Of a DNA stretch of 64,000 bases, positions 1-10,506 are shown in pieces (position 1 is the first letter of the stretch; each line of letters opens with the position of its first letter). The stretch comes from Cristatella mucedo (taxonomy: Eukaryota; Bryozoa; Phylactolaemata; Cristatellidae), in NCBI GenBank assembly GCA_009760855.2, contig WPIO01000123.1:372001-436000 (forward strand), given 5' to 3'. The notes beneath the pieces were generated by a model. The model had not been told where the DNA came from. It saw nothing but the letters and a program-made list of their open reading frames with translations, and made no database searches. Both the position numbers and the translations under genes were made by a program.

Positions 1-299
1 ATTATGGGGCTAGGCGCCAGCTATTTGATCGTCTGTGACCAATGTAGCCTACCAGTCGAATCCAAGTCAAGCAATATGCATTTGATTCGCTTTCAGTTTC
101 CTTCAGTTAGCCTTTCTTAGGGATGGGCATGAGCTGGTTAATATGCTGCAAGCCTGAAATGCTAACTTTAATTGAAAGTACGTGCAGATACACAATTAGC
201 TGCTAGTCTCGACGTGTTTCCTAAAGCATGCACATCAGCTATAGTATAGCCAAAATAATTTAGGCCCTGGGGCAATAGCTTGTCTTGCCATATGTCTGC
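1..299. other. unassigned sequence before the first LINE
   Basis: I see no convincing gene, RNA or repeat here. Short open frames on both strands have no recognisable motif. It may include the 5' end of the LINE-A copy that follows, whose true start I cannot fix. Confidence 0.4.
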
Positions 300-3200
300 T
301 TGCGGCTTGATGCCTCAGTCTTTTCTTTCCTTTGTCATCAAAACAATCCAGCAAGCTATACACGTCCAGGTCAAGACTTTTAGCCCAGCACGTTGTGAAT
401 CGTTGTCCGACGGCCGTTACCAAGGTCCAATTCAAATTCGAAGAACCAGCGTCCGCCGGGCCGGAAGCAAACGGTAGAGAAGACGAGCCACTTCATCGCC
501 GTCGCCCAGTTGTTGAACATCCTCTTAAATTCCGCCTACTAAATGACGCCTCGCTAACAACCAAGGGTTACTTATTCGCGATCAGGTGGTCCAGGAGAAG
601 CTAGATGCATTTCTGCTTACCGAAACCTGGATGACGCCTTCTTCCAGTAGCTGTATTTCCGAGACCACCCTACCCGGGTTCTCATTCTATCAGTCCATGC
701 GTTCTGATAAGGGTGGTGGCTGGGTTGCAATTGTTGTTCGCGAATCGTTTGGCTGTAGGATGTGCAGTTTCTCGCATGGGTCATCATTTGAATCGGTTGC
801 TATCAGGTCTTCATCAAAGACAATGCCTCTCACCGTTTCGATATACCGGCCTCCTTCTGGCTGTCTAAACTTGTTTATAGAGGAGTTTTCAGAGTTCCTT
901 GCTAAAATATTGGTGTGTGACAGGCCGTTACTGATTGTAGGAGACTTCAATATTCACGTTGACAACCCTAGCAACAGACAGGTCGGCTCATTTCTTGACT
1001 GTAAGGAGAATTTAGGTTTGGCCCAACACGTTAATCATAGCAACCACGTCGGTGGCCACATTCTAGATCTCGTGATCACTTAGGATGTCCTCCCCACTGA
1101 CTTTGTGGTGTGCCCACTGACACTCTCAGATCATTGTTCGGTCTCGTTTACTGTTCCTGCTCCCTCGTACGTACAGAGCAATGTCGAGTTTGCCAAACGA
1201 CGTAACTTACAAAGCATTGACATGGAAAAGTTTTTTAAATCTGTTTGTGATGCAGGCCTTTTTGATCTGCATTCAGACTCGACCGGCAGCCTCGATACCC
1301 TCACTGATACGATGAACATGACACTCAGGAGTGCTCTTGACAAGCATGTTCCCGTTCGCTATATCCGTGTTCGAAGTCGTGGAGATTCCTTTCAATTTAC
1401 AAAGAAATTCCTTAAGATGCGCCGTGGTAAGCTCAGGCTGGAACGTCGTTTCAAGAAATCGGGGTCTGAGGCAGACCTAGTCAATTTTAAAGACTTCCTT
1501 CGAGTTTACTCCCGAAAGCTTAAAAAAGCCAGGGCTTCTTTTTTCATTAGAAAGCTGAATTTCTGCCAGTCGGACACTAAAAAGATTTATAAGACAGTAA
1601 ACCATTTACTGGCCCATGCTGTGAGGTCTGACTCCCCAGATATTAAGGGCTCAGCCGAAATGTTTTCAGCCTTCTTTACTGAAAAAATTGTGCACATTCA
1701 TGCCTCCATTAAGCCCCCTCCGACCAAAGCAATCGCCGTTCCTCAGCCTGTGACCTTTCTTAAAAGGTTCTCCGATGTTTCTGCCTGTGATGTGGCTGCC
1801 TTAATAAGGTCTAGCAAAAAGAGCTCGGCTCCTGAAAACCCTATACCTTCATCTCTGTGGTCTTCACTTGCAGACTAACTTAGCCCTGCCATAACCAAGA
1901 TTTCTAATGCTTCTTTGGTAAAAAGGGTCGTCCCCAAGTCCTTCAAATCGTCAATCGTTAGACCTATTCTCAAAAAGCCTGGATTAGACACAGAGGTCCT
2001 TGCAAACTATCGTCCATTTTCCGTTCTTTCGTTCTTATCAAAGATTCTTGAAAACATTGTTGCTAAGCAGCTAGTTGAACATATTGAAAAGAATGGAATG
2101 TCAGAAAAATTTCAATCAGGGTTCAAGAGGCAGCACTCCACTGAAACTGCTCTCCTCCGTGTAAACAATGACATTCTACATGGCAACGACGATGGGAATG
2201 TCACCACCCAAGCTCTGCTAAATCTGTCTGCTGCCTTCGACACCATTGATCACGAACTTCTGCTTGAACGATTTGGAACAACGATCGGTCTGGCAGACGA
2301 AGCACTGGCGTGGTTTAAATCATACTTGTCTGATCGTGTTAAATCCGTTTCGTGTGTGGGTCAGGTCTCAGACATGAGAACGGTCACCTGTGGAGTCCCT
2401 CAAGGGTCTGTTGTCGGTCCCTTGCTGTTCTCCATTTATACATGACCTCTGGGAAAAGTGAATGAGTCCCATGGAATTGGATATCACTTCTATGCTGACG
2501 ATACTCACTTGTACTTGTCATTTAAACCGTCGGATTCTGCTCCGGCAACTGAGAAACTGAACGCTTGCCTTGCCAATATTCGATCCTAGACTTCGCAAAA
2601 CCTCCTGTAATTAAACGATGATAAAACCGAACTGCTGCTCATAGGACACCCTAAGCATGTGGCTGGATTAAAAGGCTTTCTTGTTCTAATAGGTGATGCT
2701 ATTGTGCGATCTTCATCACGTGCTCGAAATCTAGGTGCCATTTTTGAAAGCTGCCTGAATTTCAAAAGCTTCATTCATAAGACTGCCTCTACAGCTAGCC
2801 ATCACATCCGATCCCTATCTAAGATTAGAAGCAGTCTCCCACAGTGGCTTGTAAGAAATTTAACTAGCTCTTTAGTTCTGTCTCGGCTTGATTATTGTAA
2901 TTGTCTTTTGGCTGGGCTGCCGAAGAGAGCTATTATGCCACTACAGCTGACTATGAATATGGCTGCAAGGCTGATCTTCAAGTCCCAGCGGTTTGAGCAC
3001 GTGTCACCTCTCCTGAAAGAGCTAGGATGGTTGCCGGTTCAGCAAAGGATACAGAGCAAAGTTCTTATGCTGACCCACAAGGCCTGCCACGGCTTGGCTC
3101 CTTCGTACCTATGGTTGCCGGTTGAGCAAAGGATACAGAACAAAGTTCTTACGCTGACCCACAAGGCCAGCCACGGCTTGGCTCCTTCGTAAGTAGCTGA

Positions 3201-3630
3201 ACTGCTGCATCAGTTTCAGCCTGTTCGCGCCCTAAGGTCCTGTGTGGACAATAAATTAGCTGTCCCATTCCTCAGCTTAAAGACAGTTGGTGACAGAAGC
3301 TTTAGCTCTGCAGGTCCTAGACTGTGGAACTCGCTTCCACAATTCTTACCCAACGACATCTATTCTCCAAACTGCCGACTATGGCACATCTTTTTCAGCG
3401 GTCCTGAACTGCTACTTCTGTGCTACTCACTACCTCAACTGCTCTCCTGACTCTGCTATGCTTCCCACTTTTTCTTTTTTGCGTGAGACGAAGTCTGTTG
3501 GCTACCGAATGCGTACCGAAAGCCGCTTAGGCTGTGAGTGGGCTATACAAAACTCTCCTGCGTAACACCCACATGGTCTTTATGACTTTGTGGAGTTACT
3601 GATGGAGATACATTACATTACATTACATAT
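300..3630 (+). mobile_element. LINE-A copy 1, near full-length CR1/L2-type non-LTR retrotransposon (decayed)
   Basis: This is the best LINE-A copy. An APE-type endonuclease runs from about 530 to 1150, with LTETW at 616-630, VGDFNIHVD near 940 and SDHC near 1126. Reverse transcriptase follows, with [10 protein letters not shown] near 2225, [10 protein letters not shown] near 2392 and FYADD at 2488-2502. A C-terminal domain reaches about 3450. Nearly all of this lies in one frame, broken by stops at about 1081, 1876, 2443, 2587 and 2605 and by one frame change near 575, so the copy is dead. The 3' end has a hairpin (GTAAC...CCAC pairing with GTGG...GTTAC, about 3561-3600) and an (ACATT)n tail at 3609-3630. 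A LINE makes RNA that is copied at a nicked target by its own endonuclease and reverse transcriptase. I assign CR1/L2 from motif style; finer placement needs a tree. Confidence 0.9.
3027..3194 (+). repeat. 84-bp in-frame tandem duplication inside LINE-A copy 1
   Basis: Units 3027-3110 and 3111-3194 are nearly identical and begin with ATGGTTGCCGGTT. The period of 84 bp is 28 codons, so the duplication keeps the reading frame of the LINE C-terminal domain. The second unit now ends at a TAA. Other LINE-A copies that reach this region (for example 29640-30357) have a single unit. Confidence 0.85.
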
Positions 3631-3724
3631 GGAGAGAGTGGCACAAAGTGAAGAGGTCCGATCAGGCCGAACGGCAGGCACAGATGGGTGCGTCAGCATA
3701 GCCCACACAGTGGTGGGAGGGAAG

Positions 3725-3930
3725 TGTCCTGCTACACACTAGCTACCCACTACTTCAACTGCACTCCGGACTCAGCAACGCTTCTCACTTTATCTTTATT
3801 GGGTGAAATGAAGTATGTTGCCATGCATTCCAAAAGCCACTCAGGCTTTGAGTCGGCTATAGAAAACTCTCAGGCATAACACCCTCTTGGGTATTCAGGC
3901 TTTGTGGAGTATCAGATGAATATAGCAATT
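3725..3930 (+). mobile_element. LINE-A 3'-end fragment (diverged)
   Basis: The segment matches the last 200 bases of LINE-A copy 1, including the ACTCACTACCTCAACTGC-like stretch, GACGAAGTCTG-like stretch and terminal hairpin region, but is strongly diverged and has no (ACATT)n tail. Confidence 0.65.
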
Positions 3931-4137
3931 GTTGGCCTATAGCCCTTTGCAATTACAGTAAATTCCATTTTTGTAGATCCTGGCAAATGCTATGAGAAAC
4001 AGTAGCGCCCTGGCTGAATGTTACAACTGTGGAGGGAATTGCTAAGGGTAGCACACACGTGTCGTATTTGTACATCAGGCTGGACAGCTAATTTGTAAAA
4101 TGAAATCATCCTGAATCGAAGGCCACCATTCAGTTGT

Positions 4138-4258
4138 AGATTAAGCAGTGCTCCTCCAACTGAGTACGTTGGCGGGCGGAGGCAGAACACTGCGAAGCTT
4201 GTTCCCAGGAAGATATGTTTTTGCGTGTGCCTGCAGTGCTCCCCCAGACACAACTGCA
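4138..4258 (+). repeat. repeat F, copy 1
   Basis: This stretch, which includes GCTCCTCCAACTGAGTACGT and a CTGCAGTGCTCCC end, recurs at 43409-43522, and its last 50 bases recur near 48510-48560. In each case a minus-oriented LINE tail follows directly. No coding motif is visible. Confidence 0.6.
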
Positions 4259-4267
4259 CTCTGCCAG

Positions 4268-4662
4268 GTTATGTAATGTAATGTATTCTCGTCAGTAACT
4301 CCACAAAGTCATAAAGACCATGTGGGTGTTACGCAGGAGAGTTTTGTATAGCACACTCACAGCCTAAGCGGCTTTCGGTACGCATTCGGTACCCTACAGA
4401 CTTCGTCTCACGCAACAAAGAGAAAGTGGGAAGCATAGCAGAGTTAGGAGAGCAGTTGAGGTAGTGAGTAGCATAGAAGTAGCAGTTCAGGACCGCTGAA
4501 AAAGATGTGCCATAGTCGGCAGTTGGAGAGTAGATGTCGTTGCGTAAGAATTGTGGAAGCGAGTTCCACAGTCAAGGACCTGCAGAGCTAAAGCTTCTGT
4601 CGCCAACTGTCTTCAAGCTGAGGAATGGGACAGCTAATTTACTGTCCACACAGGACCTGCCA
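4268..4662 (-). mobile_element. LINE-A 3'-end fragment, minus strand
   Basis: Reverse-complement copy of the LINE-A end. The tail (TGTAATGTAATG) is at the left edge, followed by the terminal hairpin and the C-terminal coding region up to the GTCCACACAGGACCT motif. It is 5'-truncated. Confidence 0.85.
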
Positions 4663-5189
4663 GGTTGGAGCTCTCTGCTCTACTCTGCCAGGTTGGTGTT
4701 CCTTCCTTCCCCACTCCCTCCCAGCCACAACTCATCCAGTGAGTTGGCGGGAGGACAAAGCCGGCCTGCCGATAAACCACAGCCGGCAGACCACAGCCGT
4801 GCACTGGCCTTTCTCTTAGGCCTGTCCCTACCGGTCTGCCTGACTTACAGTTGGCCGGCGAGCCCAGTGATCTGAGCCACTCACAGAGAACCACAAACCA
4901 CATTAAGTCGAATGATGTGGGTCTGACCGGTTGACCTACAAAAGGCACCTTGAGCTTCCTTCCTTCAGCTGCAAGTACAAAATCTCGGAAATGTAGTGAA
5001 GCTTCTCTGCAAAGGCTTCAAAGGCCTTGCAGCTCTCACTACACTGCCATACCAGCTCAGCGATTCTTTGGCTTTTCCTTTAAAAAAGAAACAGAGCTTT
5101 TTCGTGGACCCAATTGTCTAATAAGGGAGCTCCACAGAAATGGGCATCTCCCGTTATCTAAAAACAAATGCAATACCTCAATTATATTT
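4663..5189. other. GC-rich unassigned stretch
   Basis: Open frames exist on both strands but none has a recognisable domain, clear start context or splice pattern. I see nothing I can name. Confidence 0.4.
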
Positions 5190-5332
5190 AATTATAATTA
5201 TAATTCATTTATATAGCACCCCAAGAGAACTTAATCTCTATTCAGGCGCTTCACATATGCCTCGGGGCTCGAACCCACGACCTCAGCCAGACCTTGGTCG
5301 GGACGAGCACCTTAACCGCTAGCCCAAACCAG
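5190..5332 (-). mobile_element. SINE-2 copy 1, tRNA-like SINE
   Basis: Read on the minus strand it has an A-box-like TGGTTTGGGCTAGCGG and a B-box GGGTTCGAGCCC, as in a tRNA-derived RNA polymerase III promoter. It then continues into GAAGCGCCTGAATAGAG and an AT-rich end. The 3' part resembles the LINE-B tail, so it was probably mobilised by a LINE-B-type reverse transcriptase. Other copies are at 6268-6425 and 36465-36645. Confidence 0.75.
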
Positions 5333-5521
5333 TTATGGAAAATCTCAAAATAAGCTCAGAAACAGGATGACTTGAAAGCCTAATCGCATGCGGTCTAATT
5401 AGATACTTGTTCCCTCCATTTGAAGGAAGAAAATCTGTCGGCACCCACCCACCGAAGATGCACTGAGGCAGCAGGAATTCGGCCGATAGACTGCTAGGCC
5501 AGCCGCTCGTAGCCTCCCATC

Positions 5522-5700
5522 GGCTGATGGAGCACTAGGTAAGGCAGCTGGTTTTCGCGACCTCGGTCCGAGGTCGTGGGTTTTGAGTCCTGCAGTGGGC
5601 GATCCTTTATTGCCACTACAAGAGGTGGTGATAGCCGTAAGGGCTCTTCTGTCGCTATACAAAAAATTGGCTTTTAAATCAGCTAGTATATGTTATAAAA
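5522..5700 (+). mobile_element. SINE-1 copy 1, tRNA-like SINE
   Basis: The 5' part reads GATGGAGCACTAGG (A-box like). A CGACCTCGGTCCGAGGTCG palindrome and a B-box-like GTCGTGGGTTTTGAGTCC follow. The body CAGTGGGCGATCCTTTATTG and GCCGTAAGGGCTCTTCTGTC is shared with copies at 7087-7290, 27210-27382 and 46455-46628. Confidence 0.7.
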
Positions 5701-5942
5701 TATATATCTTATCGGCTTTGGCCCACTAGGCATTACGATGCTGCGGCAATTTCTGCGGCAGTTTCTAATCAAACCAGAGACTCTAGCTGCAGCCAGACTT
5801 CGACTAAAATGAGTACGAGCAGACACTGCAGTTTACTGGCTGAGCTGAGGGCGGACCCAGTACTGACGTTCACAGCGAACGGTTTACACACCGCAGTTGC
5901 GGTCACGCAGTATAGGCCTGCGCTAACTGAGCACCCAGCATT

Positions 5943-6000
5943 TTAATAATATTAATAATAATAATGCACTTGATAAAGCGTCCTCTGAGAACTCGGCAAA
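5943..6000 (-). mobile_element. LINE-B tail, minus strand
   Basis: The microsatellite AATAATAATAATGCACTTGA followed by TAAAGCGTCCTCTGAGAACTC is the reverse complement of the LINE-B 3' stem-loop and (ATT)n tail. Confidence 0.7.
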
Positions 6001-6267
6001 CTCACGCGATTCCTTATACAGCGACGGTTAGGCCTACTGCAGCGACCGGCTGATACCAAAGTGCTGAAGCTTACTTGGCGACTCTCTCCGATGACTGGCG
6101 GGCGAAGCGTGGGTAGAAGAGAACGTTTATGGACCCGGGACGCAGATGATAAGAAATCAGCGGGGATTTTGCAGTAGCAGGTATTACTGGGCCATTAGAG
6201 ATTAGTGGGCAGCCCGGCCGGTCGAACCAGAGGCGTGGCTAGTGGGCCAGGTGTCCCCGGTTAACCA

Positions 6268-6425
6268 GCCGAGCTGGTTTGGTCTAGCGGTTAAGGTGCT
6301 CGCCCCGACCAAGGTCTGACCGAGGTCGTGGGCTCGCCGAGGCATATGTGAAGCGCCTGAATTGAGATTAAGTTCATTTGGGGAGCTATATAAATGAATT
6401 ATATTTATATTTTAAATATAAATGA
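6268..6425 (+). mobile_element. SINE-2 copy 2, tRNA-like SINE
   Basis: The copy begins CCGAGCTGGTTTGGTCTAGC (A-box TGGTCTAGCGG). It has CGACCAAGGTCTGACCGAGG and a damaged B-box, then TGTGAAGCGCCTGAATTGAG and an AT-rich tail ending in ATATAAATGAATTATA. The last 50 bases follow the order of the LINE-B 3' stem-loop. Confidence 0.8.
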
Positions 6426-6459
6426 AAGGAATTATATTTAACCAATAAATTACGTCATA

Positions 6460-6900
6460 GAACCGGATTTCTTTCGTTGCCAGCGGATTTCGGTATGGGC
6501 CCGGACCACTGCAATCTCATTTCAGTGGACTTTGTGAGAACACGTAAGATGAATTGTCCAAAATTGTGTTGGTACATTTTACAGGTAGCTTAGTCAGATA
6601 TTGTAAACTGTTTTCAGCTTTTCGCAACTGATTTGGTGTGGATTTGTACTGAACTCAAGTGGATTCATGTGGATTGAGATAAAGGTCTCCGGCGTTGAAG
6701 ATCATTTGTAGAAGTGCGCTTGCTTGCACACAATGGCATGAAATTTGGTAGGTAGATAAACTCAAAAACGTGCACTATTATAAACGCCCAAAATCTTAGC
6801 TCGGCAACGAAAATGTAGGTCGATTTTAGCCTCATCGGAGTGGATTGCGGTGCTCTGCAGTCGATTGCGGTAATTCATCACACGCATGGTCGGGCGGTAT
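6460..6900 (-). repeat. element E (CAATCCAC-rich), diverged minus-strand copy
   Basis: Its reverse complement matches the element at 8935-9608. For example, 6505-6545 matches the reverse complement of about 9420-9465 over the TTCTCACAAAGTCCACTGAA stretch. GTGGATTG motifs recur at intervals, as expected for an inverted, decayed copy of the CAATCCAC array. Confidence 0.6.
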
Positions 6901-7086
6901 CGGCTAAATAATTTTAATAATACTGGATTCCTTTGCGACGGATGGGTCAGCACCATGCCGTACGACCCTCTAGTGCTAATCTCCGCTTGTCCACGTCTGC
7001 CTGTCAGCGGCGGACGCTTGCGCTCCGCTCGCTCATCTTCTTTCCTCTCTTCTCCTCAGCAGGCAGGAAAGCGCACATGCACGTAG

Positions 7087-7290
7087 AGGGTTGGTGAGCC
7101 GTCATGGCTCACTAGGTAAAGCTATTGCTTTCGCGACCTCGGCCCCGAGGTCGTGGATTCAAATCATGTGGTGGGCGGTCCTTTGTCGTCACTGCAAGCG
7201 ACGATGACAGCCGCAAGGGCTCTTTTTTTTGCTATAGAAAAGAGACTGTTGAGTCGGCTAGTCTTTTTTTTCTCATGGTGGTAACTATAT
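7087..7290 (+). mobile_element. SINE-1 copy 2, tRNA-like SINE
   Basis: This is the clearest copy. It has A-box TGGCTCACTAGG, the palindrome CGACCTCGGCCCCGAGGTCG, B-box-like GTGGATTCAAATC, then GTGGGCGGTCCTTTGTCGTC, GCCGCAAGGGCTCTTTTTTT and a T-rich end after GAGTCGGCTAGTC. The T run resembles a pol III terminator. Confidence 0.8.
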
Positions 7291-8150
7291 TGCTGCTACG
7301 CGAAGTCTAGAGGTAGATAACTTGCATGAATGGTAAAAATATCCGCATTGTGCTTCGGCTGGGCCAAAGCAGGAAGTGTGATTGGGTGATACGGCTTCCG
7401 CGAGCTTGGTCAAAGCAGTCGAACGCAGTCTTACCTTCGTCCCTTTATCCAAGAAGTAAGAAAAAAAAAAAAACGACAATATTGTTAGTGGCGACATCCA
7501 TTCAGCAAAGCCAACAGCGCTTCCTCGCCTTCTACGCAGACAGGCGCTCCCTAGAAGCCGGACGCCGCTACGGCTACTCTTCCCGTAATCATGCGCGCCC
7601 TTCATACAAAGTTCAAATTTAGACTTACCAATAAAAACTTGTAGGAGCTGTCTCGGCAGATCTCCTTTAGAATTACAATCCTCACTTTTGGCATGATCTT
7701 TATGGAATGACCTTTTTCATTCCAGGGATAAGAAGAGTTCCGGTTTCCTCTCTGATACTACAATGAGTAAATAATAAAAATTATTTTAGCTCACTTGGAA
7801 AAAAATGCCTTTCCAAGCATATGTATGACGATCGCGATATATGCACACTCAAGAGTAATATATACCAAGCCTAGTGCCACTCCAGCGACCTCTTTATGCT
7901 ATTCCAATTTGACTTACCATGATTTTGATTTTACTTCGTTTTTTATAGCATTCTCAGTGAACAATCTCTTTCTAAGCACTTTAAATGCATTGCAAACGAA
8001 TTATGATCATGTGGTTGGTGGTTACCTACACTGTCTCAACAAATGCAACATAGCTAGAGGTGACATGTAAAGGGTAAAATAGCAAAAATGTTTAGTGCAG
8101 CACGTGTTAGCAAGCATAAGCATGCAATGCCCGAATAATTTTTTCGTGTC
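7291..8150. other. unassigned stretch with poly-A and AT-rich half
   Basis: 7291-7620 is mixed sequence with a 14-base A run near 7459. 7620-8150 is AT-rich without an open frame that resembles the viral islands. I see no gene. Confidence 0.4.
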
Positions 8151-8154
8151 ACCG

Positions 8155-8245
8155 TTGCAGCAAATGTAAATAGCCTAGCGTATGTGAGTTCTCTGAGGGC
8201 GCTGTATCAAGTGTGTTGTCATTATTATTATTATTGTTATTATAG
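8155..8245 (+). mobile_element. LINE-B tail
   Basis: GCAGCAAATGTAAATAGCC, GTTCTCTGAGGGCGC and a (ATT)n-like run define a LINE-B 3' end. Only the tail is preserved. Confidence 0.7.
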
Positions 8246-8395
8246 TCACATGGACCCAAATGCTGTTACAAATAGGTGAGCTATTAGTTTTTTTTTTAAT
8301 TTCTACAGTCAGGCAATCTCGTGACATCAGTCGGAAGAGATTTCCATGCTTTACGGGCATACGAACTAAAGGCAGTCTCTACTGTATTTTAGCTT
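8246..8395 (-). mobile_element. LINE-B fragment, minus strand
   Basis: The reverse complement contains the conserved C-terminal stretch before the LINE-B tail (TTAGTTCGTATGCCCG-like and GGACCCA on the other side). It abuts the plus-oriented tail to its left. Confidence 0.55.
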
Positions 8396-8587
8396 CCTAT
8401 GAGGTGTGCTGAACGATCTGAGTCAGAGAAGCTGGCGGTCCAATGCCCAGCCAAGTGGAGGAGTAAGTCTTATTCTCCTTTTTCTCTTACTTTTTTCTCT
8501 TCACGTTCCGTAGCGGCTTCTGCGGCGACTCTGGCAGCTGTACGTACGTTCGCCCTGGCGTCGCCAGCGAATGAGACAAACCATTCC

Positions 8588-8935
8588 TCGTCTTGAAGAC
8601 CGTTGGCGGCAGAAGCTTTAGCGCTGAAGGTCGTAGATGGGAAACTCGCTTCTACATTTCTTAAGCAACGACATCTACTCTCCAACTGCCGACTATGGCA
8701 CATCTTTTTCAGCGGTCCTGAGCTGCTACTTCCATGCCACTCACTACCTCATCTGCTCTCCTGACTCTGCTGTGCTTCCCACTTTCTCTTTGTTGCACGA
8801 GACGAAGTCTGTTGGCTATCGAATGCGTACCGAAGGCCGCTTAGGCATCGAGTTCGCTATATTAGACTCTCTTGCGTAACACCCACACAGTCTTTATGAC
8901 TTCCAGGAGTTATAGACGGAGATACAGTGCAATAC
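8588..8935 (+). mobile_element. LINE-A 3'-end fragment
   Basis: Matches LINE-A from the AAGACCGTTGG stretch through GACGAAGTCTGTTGGCTA to the terminal hairpin. The expected (ACATT)n tail is replaced by AGATACAGTGCAATACAGCC, the same as in the copy at 14343-14690. Confidence 0.8.
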
Positions 8936-9608
8936 AGCCGTCGGGAAAACCACCAATCACCTTTGGGGTCATAGTTCATCTTTATCGCACTGCAGTCCCG
9001 TGAGCCCGCCGCTCCCAACCCTCCCACAAACGCCGACGGTCTGCTGCATAGAGTTTACGTCTGCTCCAACGCCAGTCCCTAACGGTTCAACGAATTACCG
9101 CAATACACCATAATCCACTGCAATCCACTCCATTTAGGCTAGCAAAGACCGGACGTAAGCGTTGCCGAGCTCAAAATTTTTGCTGATATTGTACTGCACG
9201 TTCGAATTTATCTGTCCACAAAATTTCACGTCGCTGCAATACGCTCACTTATGCAAATGAGCTTTGACGCCGGACGCCTGTACCGCAATCCACCGAAATA
9301 CACCACAATCCATTCCAGTTCTCGCCAAATTCACCCCAAATCTGCTGCGAACAGCTCCAAAAAGAGAGCGATACTACGCTACGCGAAAAATGTACCCAGA
9401 TAATGTCGTCCAATTACGCTCAGGCGTTCTCACAAAGTCCACTGAAATAAGATTGCAGTGGCTCAGGCCAATACCATCATCCACCGAAATCCACAGCATT
9501 CCACCATATAACGAAAAAAAAATCCTAATCGAAAAGCTCTATTTTTGATTGCATGTCACAGCACACTCTGCGACAATTGCATTAAAAAAATTCACTGGCA
9601 TTGGAGTA
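8936..9608 (+). repeat. element E, CAATCCAC-rich degenerate repeat units
   Basis: CAATCCAC-type clusters recur at about 9098, 9275 and 9465, roughly 180 bp apart. Similar flanking words, including CCACAAAATTTC and TTTGATTGCATGT, occur in the array at 14855-15810. No open frame is conserved between copies, so it is likely non-coding. Confidence 0.65.
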
Positions 9609-10016
9609 GTAGGTGATTTTTCCCTTTTGCAGCATCACCCTCAAATCGAGCATTTTTTCACTGGATCTCGCTTTTTGCTCGATCTCGTTTCAAAATGCTC
9701 TCTTCGAGTGTAAGTCCACAAAATGGGAAACCCGCCTGACTACTCACCAAAAGCAGAACATATTTACTATATAATTAATAAAAATGTTTAGGTTGTTGTG
9801 AAATTCGATCTCAAGCTCGTTACTTATTGAGGCAAGCACTTTAACCATAGGTCCAGTAAGTCTACTTACTATTCAGGTGTGGTATATCAACTTGAAACTC
9901 TACTTGCCCCCACCTCCCCTGTGCGCCGTAATACCTTACTTACCTTTATACTTACGTTTTCAAGCGTTGACTCGTCATGCAATCCTAAAATATTTGACAT
10001 GCATCTGACAAACAGT
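9609..10016. other. AT-rich unassigned stretch downstream of the minus-strand host gene
   Basis: No supported gene. It is where the 3' untranslated region of the minus-strand gene ending at 10017 would lie. I see no unambiguous polyadenylation signal. Confidence 0.35.
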
Positions 10017-10044
10017 TTAATAAACGTTGACAATCAAAACCCGA

Positions 10045-10245
10045 GCCGTGTCACCCTCTGGGCATCGACACGAACTCCCAAGAAAGATGCAGGATAGATG
10101 ATCATTCAAGTCACCATTTAGGCATCGACTTGAACAAGGCGAGATTAACAAGGATAGACGGTCAAAAAAGTCACCCTCTGGGCATCGACTTGAACTAGGT
10201 GAGAATGGTAAGGATAGACGATCTTTCAAGTCATCCTCTTGACAT
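10045..10245. repeat. 60-bp coding minisatellite
   Basis: Units of 60 bp start near 10049, 10109, 10169 and 10229, each with GTCACCCTCTGGGCATCGAC-like sequence and AGGATAGACG. The last unit is cut by the LINE-A insertion and resumes at about 10506 with ATCGACTAGTACTAGGTGAG. Because 60 is divisible by three, the array encodes a 20-residue repeat on the minus strand. Confidence 0.85.
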
Positions 10246-10506
10246 CTACTCTCCAACTGCCGACTATGGCACATCTTTTTCAGCGGTCCTGAACTGCTAC
10301 TTCCATGCTACTCACTACCTCAACTGCTCTCCTAACTCTGCTATGCTTCCCACTTTCTCTTTGTTGCGTGAGACGAAGTCTGTAGGGTACCGAATGCGTA
10401 CCGAAAGCCGCTTAGGCTGTGAGTGTGCTATACAAAACTCTCCTGCGTAACACCCACACGGTCTTTATGACTTTGTGGAGTTACTGACGGAGATATATTA
10501 CATTAC
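10245..10506 (+). mobile_element. LINE-A 3'-end insertion inside the minisatellite gene
   Basis: Begins at ACATCTACTCTCCAACTGCC and runs to the (ACATT)n tail at about 10497-10506. It inserted within the fourth minisatellite unit. CATC-type bases at both edges could be a short target-site duplication or microhomology. Confidence 0.85.

Larger units (their letters stand above)
8565..9608 (+). repeat. direct duplication, copy 1 (LINE-A end plus element E)
   Basis: This segment is colinear with 14315-15348. Both start GCGAATGAGACAAACCATTC at the same truncation point of a LINE-A 3' end (8588-8935 here). Both then run through the same non-LINE sequence (GTCGGGAAAACCACCAATCA onward) to about ATTCACTGGCATTGG. 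Small indels and many substitutions separate the copies. Confidence 0.8.

Noticed and set aside
235-435. 66-codon minus-strand open frame
   Set aside because: No start context, domain or repeat support. It overlaps the 5' side of the LINE-A copy.
1081-2610. Stop-codon reassignment in LINE or viral genes
   Set aside because: TAA, TAG and TGA all interrupt frames at non-corresponding positions and frameshifts also occur, so decay explains them.
5943-6000. CRISPR-like or regulatory meaning of recurrent AATAATAAT runs
   Set aside because: Every run is attached to a LINE-B 3' stem-loop and is the element's tail.
7087-7180. Functional tRNA gene at SINE heads
   Set aside because: A- and B-box-like blocks are present, but the cloverleaf arms do not close properly and four copies share a long non-tRNA body, so these are SINEs.
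8470-8703. 77-codon minus-strand frame rich in Ala, Arg and Glu
   Set aside because: It begins in antisense LINE-A sequence (the same MCHSRQLESRC start occurs antisense to another LINE-A copy). Only the unique part is unusual, with no other support.
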